From Mycteria americana (taxonomy: Eukaryota; Chordata; Aves; Ciconiiformes; Ciconiidae), in the NCBI RefSeq assembly GCF_035582795.1, contig NC_134366.1:138780756-138844755 (forward strand): a stretch of 64,000 nucleotides of DNA, in the 5' to 3' direction. Below the pieces are notes generated by a model. It ran no database searches and was not told the DNA's origin. It was given only the letters and a program-made list of their open reading frames with translations. The first letter of the stretch is position 1. Every line of letters begins with the position of its first letter. Below are positions 41,701 to 51,007 of the stretch, piece by piece. The translations under genes and the position numbers were made by a program.

Positions 41701-44700
41701 TTATATAGTAAAACAGAGCAGTTAAAAATAGAACCACTTGCCTGGATATATTAAATCTAGTTTCATTTGTAACAACCTTTTCAAAGTTTTCATGTAATCG
41801 TACAGGTCTTCAATTACTGTTGTTCCTTCCCCTAAAATACAGTCACCGGAAAATACGGCATTTTCTTCTTCTAGATGTAAAGCCATGTGATCATCAGTGT
41901 GTCCAGGTGTATGTAAAACTCTGTTTAAAGAACAACAACAAAAAAGCCTAAATTTCTCATACAGCGTATATGCTTAATTTTCAGAAGCTAGAAACAAATA
42001 ATGATAAAATCATACACTTACAAAGTAGCCCACAACAAGAACCAGAAAAAAATAGACCAAAAAAGGCTGAAATGTCAATGTAAACAGGGTATCCCTTTGT
42101 CTAATCCCAGTCCATTTTCTTATACCATGTAGAGAACACAGATCATCATCTTTAACATGCCTTTACTTACATGACACATCATAATAAAACTGCACTAAGG
42201 GAGCTGGCTAGTCATGTAGAATTTGTGTTATAGAGGGCTTTACTCTGAAGCTTTAAAAAAGAAACCTTGACCTGTTATTTCCAGATTGAAATGTGTGAAG
42301 TTCTTGACATCCACCTTGCGCTTAGCATAAGAGGGTAAGGATGATGTATGATGTTGCCAATTCTTTTAGAAATTAACTATAAACTTCTGGACCCAACCCA
42401 GATAAAGTTCTGTCTACAAAAATTTGTTTTTCCTTGAAAGCTCCATGACACAGTGGAGCTGAGCTGCCAAATACAACAGGAATCATGGTCTTTTAGCTGT
42501 TCTATGTGCAGGTCATTAAACATCTGAATGGTAACGGTTTAGGACCCCGCAGCTTGAATGAGTACTGCATTAGAATGCAGCAAAGGGTGAACAGACAGTT
42601 GACATATATATAGTAACCTGAGGTGCTAAGGAGCTGCACTGCAGTGCCGTTTCACTACAATTTTGGAAAGGCAGAAGGCCTCATGCTGAGGCTGATTCAA
42701 ACTGCAAGTACACAACTCAGACCAGCATCACTGCTGAAATTCATCAGAATCTTCTTGTTAATGGCAGATGCATCAAAGCAGTTATCAGGAATAGACAGAG
42801 CTGGTGCCAAGCATGGTGTACAGGCCAATGCTAAACAGCACCCAGCCGCATCAGTGCGGGGCTGGGAGGCCAGAAGCACAGCACCATCTGATGCCATGAC
42901 TTCCAGCTCTTACTGAATACCGAGTTCAGCAGAAAACAGGTGAGCCATTGCCCTGCGGAGGCAACATAAAAATCAAGCTGATGGGTTGCATCTTGCCTTT
43001 GTAGAAAGTGGTATCCTCCAGTTCCTGATGAAACTTTACCAGGAAGCTTAACCACTAACATGGAAAAACAAAGGAAAAAGAACCCACCACTGCCTGGCAC
43101 ACCCTGAAAACTTGAAGGTTGCTAACTAAAATTTAACATGCAGATAGTACTATTTTGGAACCAGTGGTGTATCTAAGAGTATCCTTAAAGTGCTTACTGA
43201 ATTAACCAGGTGAGAATACCTGCTTTTAACCAAGCATAAAGTTTGGCTGCATTACCCCAAACTTCAAAATGTGCCACCCTTGTCTTACTTGGATTCAAAT
43301 TTAACAAGTTGTTTTCCACCTCTAAATTGATTTTGTCCAAACATGGGCCACTTAGGGTAGTGATAGGTCTTCAATATTCAATATAATACTCTCCATGTAT
43401 TTTTTTTTTACACTAACAAAATAAAATGCTTTTGGTCAATATATCCTTTATTTTTACATTTTTTCTTCCAATCAGCCAGCTGGTGTATTCTACAAGTGGG
43501 ATATAATTCACATCTAAATTGAGGAAAACAAAGTGAAATTTGTCCTTAGAAGAGTAATGCCTTGTTAATGAAAGAACTCTGGAAACAGAATGGTCAGATC
43601 TTTTTATTGCGTGTGTGTGTATTTGTGTGAGGCAGAACGGCTTCCTATTTCAGACTCATTCATGCTAACAAGATAGGCAATATGCTCTCTGAGAAGAAGC
43701 CCTCCCAAATTGACACCCTACAAGAATCTGACAGGTTAAAGATTTAAAATTTAACATTTTAAGTATTAAACGTTTTAGTGTCTCCTTGGGAAACATTTTT
43801 AAAGCAAAAAGAAAGGAATGCCAAATAATCCATCCAGACTACCATAAACTTCCCCAAAAGTATCAATTTTAATAATAAAATACTTATCTAAGAGTGATGA
43901 GAAAGCATGTAAAATCCCATTTGATTTTCCTGTAGGAAATATTTTTCAAGAGAAATGTTCTTAATTTCTCTGCTGAGGCAAAAAACCAAAGGCTAATTCC
44001 TGATAATCCTCATTCATGAAAACAATTTATTTGTATAAACATACCCTACTGGATCATGATAGAAGTCTACATGCGTAAGTGTTGAAAAGATTAGATGTAT
44101 GGATTACCAATAATTAGAAGTTAGGATACTTATATGTGTCAAAATTCTGAAGAAAAAAGTGATCCAGCAAACTTGCAGAAATTGGTGTTTACCTGAGTGT
44201 GGCTCCCTCCGTCTGTATCACATCTCCCTCTTTAACATAAAAATATTTATGTCCTCCTTCTATTATTTCTTCACAGTGAGGGACACGAGGAAGCTTACAG
44301 ATGCGATATTCAGAGTCTATTTAAAGAAAGCCAAGAAAATGATGTTTTGAATTTGTCACTAACAAAGCTAATTCCACAGAAAGGTTACTTTTTGAACAAG
44401 TACTATTAATTATTACACAGTGTGAATACAAAACTAGAAACAAGAAATTCTGTACAGTAACTTTATGTTTACAAAGCGACCTTATTCCAGAGCCACAAAT
44501 AATGAATAGTGAAAGCCACTGCATCTGAATATTGTACTCTGTACCAGCAGCAATTTTGAAGATGAAAAAGCACAGGTGAAATTAATAAAGAAATGCCAGT
44601 AACTACTGTATTTTACAAATGTTCCTTCTTGACTCATCAAGAGCCAAAACCTCGAAGTTTCTACAACAACACTAAGATTTCTGTGCTCACCTTCTGCATT

Positions 44701-46576
44701 ATGATTCACAGAAGCACCATTCAACATTTGCCTAACACTGGATGGAGGCTTTTTGACCTGCAACTTCCCTCAGCGTCTATCGTTCCGAACAGTGCATGAA
44801 CTGTGAATGCCTTGGCTGGAACAGCTATGGATAGCAACCCCAGAAAGATATTTATATCCCTTGCTAGGCTTTACAACCATGCTCACGGGTTGACAAGACC
44901 AAAATCCTCACAAAGACACCAATGTTGTTTTCAGTAGTGCCCAGGCTTCTTTGCAGATAAGCACCTGGCAGCTTTACAAAATCTGATAAAGCCTGTGACA
45001 AAGCTTGCGATGAAGTCCAATGATGCTAAGAACCACTGCATGATCCATACCGCTTATTCTCTTCCCAGATACTAAAGCAGAAACGTCTCTTACATGTCTC
45101 AACTTGAGAAATGTCTCAACATGAAATACACATTTTTAGATCAGAATTTAGCTGCAGACTGCCCTACCCTCTTCCCCCTCATGATCTGAGGCCTACGAAT
45201 TTGTCAGCAATTACTAATGATCTGCTGTAAGGAATCTCAAAGTTATGCATGTTTCTTTTTCAGAGATTAAGTTATTTATTGTTTTTACACAATCGAAAAT
45301 AATGGTCAATTTATCATTACTGTCAATGTAGAAAGGAATGAGTATCAAGTTTTTCTCACATCTCATAGTATCATGTAAACTGCTGATGGTAATCCAGGTT
45401 CTCATTATTCACACATCAGAAAAATTCACTATGAAGGTATATACAGGTATTGAAGAAAAACCGTAGTACTACAACTACAATATTGAGATTATTCATTGCT
45501 CTCATTCTACACACAGCAACAGTATCATGAAATCACATGTAGTTTATATGGAGATTCCAGAAGAATAATCCAGCTGATTTGCACAAAAGCACTCAGTAAG
45601 TTTTTTCTTGCCAAGTAGCTAACATTTTCAACAATATCCAAAACCTCTGGCCTACCATTAGGGATGTTTTTGCAGATATCAGGTATTCCACCACTATGAT
45701 CATAATGCCAGTGTGTCACTAAAATTTCTTGAATTGAGATATTGAACTCTGACAGTGCCTGCTTTAAACAGCCAATATATTCAGGAGTAGCTGGCTCCCC
45801 AGTGTCAATAAGGACTCTTCTACACATGGGCACAAAAAAAAAAAAAAAAAAAAAAGAGAGGAAGAAAAACAGTGAGAGAATTTAGAGTGCTCATGTGACA
45901 GTTAAATAACGTTAAAAACAAAACGCAACATTGCATGGAAATATGGTAATAATGGATGTCTCCATATTCCAGACGCCATCTTTTCCCTCCATGATATTCT
46001 ACCCCCGTGGCATAACAATTTACAAAGGGGGATAAATAATAAATTTAGTCCACACATGTGCAACTCCCGGACAAGCCGCGGGAGCTACCGGTCAGTACCG
46101 CCGGCGAGCTGCGAGGCCTGAGGCAAGGCACCCACCCGTTTCCCTCACGGAACTCCCCGCCTCAGCCGAACAGCCGCCTGGCCGAGGCTCCACCCAAAAC
46201 TTAATGCTGTATTTTTAATTTTTTTCTCCTCTTTTTTACCCTGATTAAGGCATTTCGCAACAGCCCGGTAGCCGCCTCGCGAGCCAGAGGCAGCGCACAG
46301 GCCCCAAGCGAGGCAGGGGCAGGAGCCAAGGCAGGGGCCGGGGCAAGGGCCACGGCCGGGGCCGGGGCCAGGGCCAGGGCAGGGGCCGGGGTCGGGGCCG
46401 CGGCCCGCGTCCCCGTCCCCGTCCCCTTCCCCCGCCCCCGAGCAGGGTTGTTACCTGGGCCCGGTGCCCACCAGGTAGGTGTTGGTACCCTGCAGAGTCA
46501 TGGGCCCCGGGTTGCAGCCCAGCACCCGCACCACCCGCGACGAAAGCCGCTCGATGCGCGGCAGCAACGACACCAT
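32731..46576 (-). CDS. LACTB2: LACTB2, mitochondrial metallo-beta-lactamase-fold endoribonuclease (7 coding exons)
   Basis: A metallo-beta-lactamase-fold hydrolase; the human protein is a single-strand-specific endoribonuclease of the mitochondrial matrix. Exons on the minus strand: 46576-46455, 45819-45656, 44316-44193, 41920-41742, 37270-37122, 35550-35469, 32774-32731. Phases join to 287 codons plus stop, one shorter than human as I recall it. The metal-binding set is complete: H77, H79, D81 and H82 in [11 protein letters not shown]144 in [10 protein letters not shown]163 in FSGDCILG and H198 in YPGHGP. Five introns have GT donors; intron 4 has a GC donor (AG/GCAAGT), required by the reading frame. 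The C-terminus FRWRNNL aligns with human KKWKAHL. The first exon lies in a CpG island shared with the divergent XKR9. Nothing suggests inactivation. Confidence 0.98.
35469..35550 (-). CDS. LACTB2: LACTB2 coding exon 6 (residues 247-273)
   Basis: 82 bases; acceptor ATTAG, donor GTAAGT. Encodes [20 protein letters not shown] and LEKEGRV, the C-terminal winged-helix-like segment of the family (PENL...A..NLL.HL.KLEKEG). Leaves one base (T). Confidence 0.96.
37122..37270 (-). CDS. LACTB2: LACTB2 coding exon 5 (residues 197-246)
   Basis: 149 bases; acceptor TTTAG, donor GTAATT. Begins with GHGPVVRDA, carrying metal ligand H198, followed by the helical stretch [12 protein letters not shown]. Its first two bases (GT) complete the glycine codon begun in exon 4, which fixes the GC donor upstream. 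Confidence 0.97.
37320..37395. repeat. ATTGAATA-rich imperfect repeat in LACTB2 intron 4
   Basis: Units ATTGAATAAT, ATTGAATAAA, ATTGAATGCT and ATTGAATAAT recur within about 75 bases, separated by short AT-rich spacers. It lies about 50 bases inside intron 4 from exon 5. Probably slippage-derived. Confidence 0.7.
40616..40708. repeat. Cluster of three adjacent perfect inverted repeats
   Basis: In LACTB2 intron 4. First hairpin: 12-base arms at 40,616-40,627 and 40,631-40,642 with a TTA loop. Second: a 26-base perfect palindrome at 40,643-40,668 with a CTAG centre. Third: 16-base arms at 40,666-40,681 and 40,693-40,708 around an 11-base loop. All are built from ACTACTAG and GGCTTAACTA modules, so they probably arose by local inverted copying. 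Confidence 0.9.
41742..41920 (-). CDS. LACTB2: LACTB2 coding exon 4 (residues 137-196)
   Basis: 179 bases; acceptor AAACAG. Carries HTPGHTDDH (H144) and the metal-bridging aspartate D163 in [12 protein letters not shown], and ends at LIYP plus the first base of G197. The donor is GC (CCAG/GCAAGT). The family Tyr in VLYTPGHT is His140 here. Confidence 0.97.
44193..44316 (-). CDS. LACTB2: LACTB2 coding exon 3 (residues 96-136)
   Basis: 124 bases; acceptor AATAG, donor GTAAAC. Encodes [20 protein letters not shown] and then [20 protein letters not shown] before LR, matching the less conserved middle region of the family followed by the conserved L.DGD.I.TEGATLRV block. Confidence 0.96.
45656..45819 (-). 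CDS. LACTB2: LACTB2 coding exon 2 (residues 41-95)
   Basis: 164 bases; acceptor TGTAG, donor GTAGGC. Contains RVLIDTGEP and the metal-binding signature [10 protein letters not shown] (H77, H79, D81, H82). The splice acceptor follows a run of 22 T on the minus strand (45,834-45,855). Frames that continue past the donor are intron readthrough. Confidence 0.98.
45834..45855. repeat. A-run of 22 at the LACTB2 exon 2 acceptor
   Basis: Twenty-two A on the plus strand, followed by GAGAGAGG-type purine sequence. On the LACTB2 transcript this is a U-tract ending 14 bases before exon 2, so it serves as the polypyrimidine tract of that acceptor. Confidence 0.9.
46312..46440. repeat. GGGGCC-like G-rich block followed by a CCCCGT block
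   Basis: Positions 46,312-46,398 are made of irregular GGGGCC, GGGGCA and AGGGCC units with more than a dozen runs of three or four G; 46,401-46,440 contains CCCCGT units and C-runs. It lies within LACTB2 intron 1, 15-145 bases past the donor, and its two halves could pair as a hairpin or form G-quadruplexes on the plus strand. Confidence 0.9.
46455..46576 (-). CDS. LACTB2: LACTB2 coding exon 1 (residues 1-40)
   Basis: Start codon at 46,576-46,574. Encodes [20 protein letters not shown] then [20 protein letters not shown], which aligns without gaps to the family N-terminus; ends with two bases of R41 before donor GTAACA. The arginine-rich, weakly acidic N-terminus is compatible with mitochondrial import. 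Confidence 0.97.
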
Positions 46577-47036
46577 CTCTGCGGCAGCACCCCACAAATC
46601 CGCGCCCCGCCCCGGCTCGGCTCCCCTCACACCACCACCGCGGGGCGAGGGCGGGAAGGCGGAAGCCGCTCTTCCTCCTGCTCCGCCTCCCGGGGCCGGA
46701 CGCGGGACGTTCCGCCCGGCTGCGAGGCGGGCCGGCTGTGAGGCGGATCGGCTGCTGCCCTCAGTGAGGCGGATCCTGCCGGCCCAGGGCCACCGCGGGG
46801 CCCAGGTGGTTTTTCGCTGAAATCTCGGCCTCTGGGAACAAAAACTGTGGTAATTCAGTGGAATAAAGGCGATGTTCTCCTTTGAGGGGTCGGTGCCTCG
46901 CTGCTGCCCGGTGAGAGGCAGGTCCGGGCTCTGCTGGCTTCTTCCAAAAGGTGGGAGGAATTTGTGGTAGCGATAGCTGCATCTTCTGTATATTCTGAGA
47001 ACATGCTCACTTACAGCATATATAGGAGTTATATAT

Positions 47037-47059
47037 GCTCCTGTATGCCATACAGGAGC
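47037..47059. repeat. Perfect inverted repeat, 11-base arms
   Basis: GCTCCTGTATG and its reverse complement are separated by a single C. It lies about 30 bases upstream of a CR1 fragment. No known binding site recognised. Confidence 0.85.
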
Positions 47060-47089
47060 TATCTAGGATTCAGCATTTTTAAGAAAATT

Positions 47090-47584
47090 TGGGAGCTACT
47101 GGAGAGAGCCCATCAAATGGCCACTAAGGTGATGAAGGGACTAGAGCACCTCTCCTATGGGGAAGGGCTGAGAGGGCTGGGACTGTCCAGCCAGGAGATG
47201 AGAAGGCTCAGGAGGAATCTTATCAATGTATATAAATACCTGAAGGGAGGATGCATAGAGGATAGAGCCAGGCTTTGTCACAGAACCATTGCCTCTGGTC
47301 CTGTCATGGGGCCCCGTGACAGGACAAGAGGCAATGGGCACAAACTGAAACACAGGAGGTTCCCTCTGAACATCAGGAAACACTTTTTCACTGTGAGGGT
47401 GACCGAGCACTGGCACAGGTTGCCCAGGGAGGTTGTGGAGTCTCCATCCTTGGAGGTACTCAAAAGCCCTCTGGACATGGTCCTGGGCAGCCTGCTCTGG
47501 GTGGCCCTGCTTGAGTAGGGGGGTTGGGCCAGATGACCTCCAGCGGTCCCTTCCCACCTCAGCTGTTCTGCAAGTCTGTGAAAT
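47090..47584 (+). mobile_element. CR1 LINE 3' fragment
   Basis: A 5'-truncated CR1 in the presumed 5' intron of XKR9, same strand as that gene. It encodes the last part of the CR1 ORF2 ([62 protein letters not shown]) and then the 3' UTR with GGCCAGATGACCTCCAGCGG and a degenerate TTCTGCAAGTCTGTG tail. Lacks the catalytic part. An inverted duplication at 47,286-47,337 interrupts it. Confidence 0.95.
47286..47337. repeat. Inverted duplication inside the CR1 copy
   Basis: Arms of 21 bases at 47,286-47,306 and 47,317-47,337 with one mismatch, around a 10-base loop containing GGGGCCCC. The right arm is normal CR1 sequence; the left arm replaces the expected CR1 bases seen in the sister copy at 50,700-50,745. 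Confidence 0.85.
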
Positions 47585-50576
47585 TTTGTCACTGTCATCC
47601 AAATAGTAATACTGTGTTTGCAAACAGCATTCATACTAGATCCTGCAAGGTGCTGAAATTCACTTGTTTGGCTTTGCAGTATCCCCTCTAAAACCCCTGA
47701 TTAATTGCCTTTCAAGTGGCATTGTTAGAGAAATTAGAGCAGACTTGTTCTCTCCTTAAAGTACCTGTGAATCAAGCATAACGATAATTTAACCTGAAAT
47801 TAAAGCAGGTAATATTACTGTGGGCAACTTTACCAATATTAGAATTTCAAATACTGATTGTTTTATACCTATATAAGACCCTATATATTACCTGTAACAA
47901 ATAAATGTAAATGTATATGGTGATCATAGCAATACAAAGCACAAAAAAGTGTTTGGTGGTAGCATATTTTTTGCTTAAATGGCTTTTCATTATATGAAAA
48001 TAGAGTTGCAACCCTTATATGTGATCTGGGGGCCATTTCTAGGATTTGCATGGGCAAACAGAACAGATTCCCACTGTCTTCTTGAAAGGGGCAGAAATCC
48101 CAAAACATGATCTTGATAGGCAAACTTCCAAAAGATTTGTTAGATATAAACAACTAGGAGTACAGCATGGAACTGAAAAACAAAACTTCGTGGCTTCAAC
48201 AGAACTTTGTAACTTCATAAAAGTTCAGAGTTTAAATTTTTTGGTTTGCTTAAACACTAATGTGGGCAAGTAATACATGCAATAAAGGCCGGGAGATGAG
48301 CGACTAAAGGCTTCCACATACTAACAAAGGTCTGCATCTTGCCATGCATGACAAACTGGTATTCCCCACTCTAACACTACGTATCTTTCCTCCTTCTGCC
48401 GTTGCTGGTTCTCAGTCTGCCACAGATCCACCTGAAGCGTTTGGCTTCCTGGGCAGCGCGAGGCAAAGGATGGCACAAGGCAGGGAGGCAGCTCTGAGGT
48501 AGGCCCTGCTACCTGCCTAGCCATGCTGCACTTGCTAGTGTCAACTCACAACTCCAGATTTTCAGCTGGCCTCCAAGGTCAGAGAACTAATGGTGCTTTT
48601 CAGCTGCCTGGTCAGACAGCAGCACTGCATCTCCACTGTCCAGGGACCAACAGCATGCTTGCCTCTAGGCTGTTTCATCAGTGCTAATTTAGCTACAGTT
48701 AGTACAGTTAAAGTGCTAGCTAACCCTTCAGCTACACAAACAGTATGCATTACCTTGCAGTCACCCATTCAGCCGAACGGGCCTATATTATGCAGCAATT
48801 AAAAAAATCTACTCCTGGGCATGGACTTTGATTGCAGCTGTTAATTGCCAGGCATCACAAAAGCCACAGACAGAAACTGTGCCACAGTACACATACTGGC
48901 CAGCCCTATATTTAGGCCTTCAAGCCAATTTCTTTGATTTATCTGATAAATCAAAACTTTACTTATTTGAGATATAAACCCATTACATTTATTTTTTATT
49001 TTCAAGCTCATCAAAGCATGAACTACAGTCAACAGAAAGGATGTTTCAGGTCAAAGGAAAGACAACTTTTCGTGTGCAGGTATGCTGCTGAAGTAAGCAA
49101 GATACCCCTATACACAATGTTCCAGTCTCTTCCAATATCATTTTCCTGAATACTGTTTTATAAGAAACTGTGACTAGACCTGAATTTACCTAATCCTGAG
49201 GTACCCTATTACGCTGATTTTGTAGCACGTGTATATCTATTTGGTAGTACGTGCAACCCATTTTCAGTCCTTAGGTAAAGTTAAGTTGCAGTGTCATTAG
49301 AAGAAGGTACTACCTAAGCAAAGGAAAGTTGTGTATTTCAGTGGTTTTCTATTTCTAAGAAAGTAGAAATTTCTAAAAGTTTAGAGATTTCTGAAATTGT
49401 TTACCTGAAGTGTCACATGTCATTGATAACTCAGAAGTAGTAAGGTGCCAGTTATTTTTAACATCACAAGACCTTTTTCTTCTAAATTAAGAATTATTTG
49501 GGGAACTGTAGACTTGTTTCCCGGGGTATACTTATTACTACTGTTACTGTCCGGTAGTAAAATAATACATTTTAGAGTATTAGGCAGGAGCTGTGAAACT
49601 GTTTCGTCTGTAGGTGGCAGCAGTGGGTGCCTTTGGAGAGCAAAGTGCCGGTTTTTCCCCTATCATCTTCATTTCCTGCACAAGCCCATCGGTTTAAAAA
49701 GTCTGTTGTTTCTCTTATAATATAGGGGTTAGTAGGCACGTAGTGAAAGTCTTGCTATTATTCTCTTTAATGTGGTACAAGCAAATATGAGTGTATAGCC
49801 TCAATTTCTTTTGGTTCACTGACTGTTTCACGTTGTTAAGACAAAATTTTGAAGGGAAAAATATTCTGAAGCAGGGAATGTTAGACTACCAGTAAAAAAA
49901 AAAAAGAAAAGCTGAGTTTCAATAAACCTAAAGTGAGATTGCTGGTGATATACAATGTGATATTTGATGGAGGATTAATTTTCTACAACTATGAGATACA
50001 TAAAATACAGTTTGGTATTTCTGAAAATGCCACAAGGTGACAGTTTGCATTTTTAGCACTCAAGAAACCTTTGCGTACTGGCACTTGGCTTTCTTCCCCA
50101 TTTTAAGCATAAATATTGAGGATAAATGCCTCTCCACTGTGGCTGTGTAATAGCCTAATAGATGTAAGCACAAGCATGTAATTCTGTGATAATTAGACGG
50201 AATCAATTGAATAGTACATAGAAAAGTTCTTGAGATACTTATCTTCATAGACACTGGTACATGAAAGTCTCATTGAGAGGATTTTTGGTTGGTAGGTCTT
50301 TGTGTTATTTTAATACAATTCTAGCTGCTATGTATAAAACATATTTTAAGTAAGGTATGCATATATTTCTTGTACTTGCAGAATTTTGCCTTCAGTTTCA
50401 TTATGTTTTTATGCTTGTTACCTGGTACAGAGATAAGTAAAGAGACCTTAAACCAAAAAGAAGTGAAGCCGATTTCGCAGAGGGAATGTAGGCCGCAAGA
50501 TCGCTACATTAAGAGGCAGCATTGTATAGAAAATGTAGAAAGCCAGATCAGCTGGTTTGTAGGAGATGATCGGGGG
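47585..50576. other. Non-coding DNA, presumed XKR9 5' intron, first part
   Basis: AT-rich sequence with no exon or transposon copy that I recognise. Short open frames occur but none has similarity known to me. Confidence 0.6.
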
Positions 50577-51007
50577 GATGATGAAGGGACTGGGACATCT
50601 CTCCCATGAGGAATGGCTGAGAGAGCTGGGACTGTTCAGCCTGGAGAAGAGAAGGCTCAGGGGATCTCATCAATGCCTATAAATACCTGAAGGGAGGGTG
50701 CAAAGAGGACAGAGCCAGGCTCTTTTCAGTGGTGCCCAGTGACAGGACCAGAGGCAATGGGCACAAACTGAAACACGGGAGGTTCCCGCTGAACATCAGG
50801 TAACGCTGTTTCACTGTGAGGGTGACCGAGCACTGGCACAGGTTGCCCAGGGAGGTTGTGGAGTCTCCATCCTTGGAGATATTCAAAAGCCCTCTGGACA
50901 TGGTCCTGGGGAAACTGCTCTGGATGGCTCTGCTTGAGTAGGGGGGTTGGACCAGATGACCTCCAGCGGTCCCTTCCAGCCTCAGCCGTTCTGTGACTTT
51001 GTGAGAC
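50577..51007 (+). mobile_element. CR1 LINE 3' fragment, second copy of the same subfamily
   Basis: A 5'-truncated CR1 beginning at GATGAAGGGACTGGGACATC and ending in CTCAGCCGTTCTGTGACTTT. It follows the copy at 47,090 closely in sequence and orientation, including GTGACCGAGCACTGGCACAGG and TGACCTCCAGCGGTCCCTTC. Frames are broken, for instance by a small deletion near 50,660 relative to the sister copy. Inactive. Confidence 0.95.

Larger units (their letters stand above)
46050..46830. promoter_or_regulatory. CpG island, LACTB2 promoter and likely bidirectional promoter with XKR9
   Basis: A GC- and CpG-rich block in AT-rich surroundings, covering LACTB2 exon 1 and its flanks. LACTB2 runs left from it. 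XKR9 lies to the right on the opposite strand with its first coding exon at 56,998, and no other island lies between, so its 5' end may start here; plausible plus-strand donors (for example GTGAGA at 46,909) exist but none is proven. Confidence 0.75.

Noticed and set aside
42623-42916. GC-richer patch with open frames in LACTB2 intron 3
   Set aside because: I could not match it to an exon or to a known repeat; open frames exist on both strands, which points to composition rather than coding.
46245-46820. Open frames in the LACTB2 island, including one with Arg-Pro-Leu-Pro repeats
   Set aside because: They are translations of the G/C-rich repeat and of the island in wrong frames; the exon 1 frame is explained by LACTB2.
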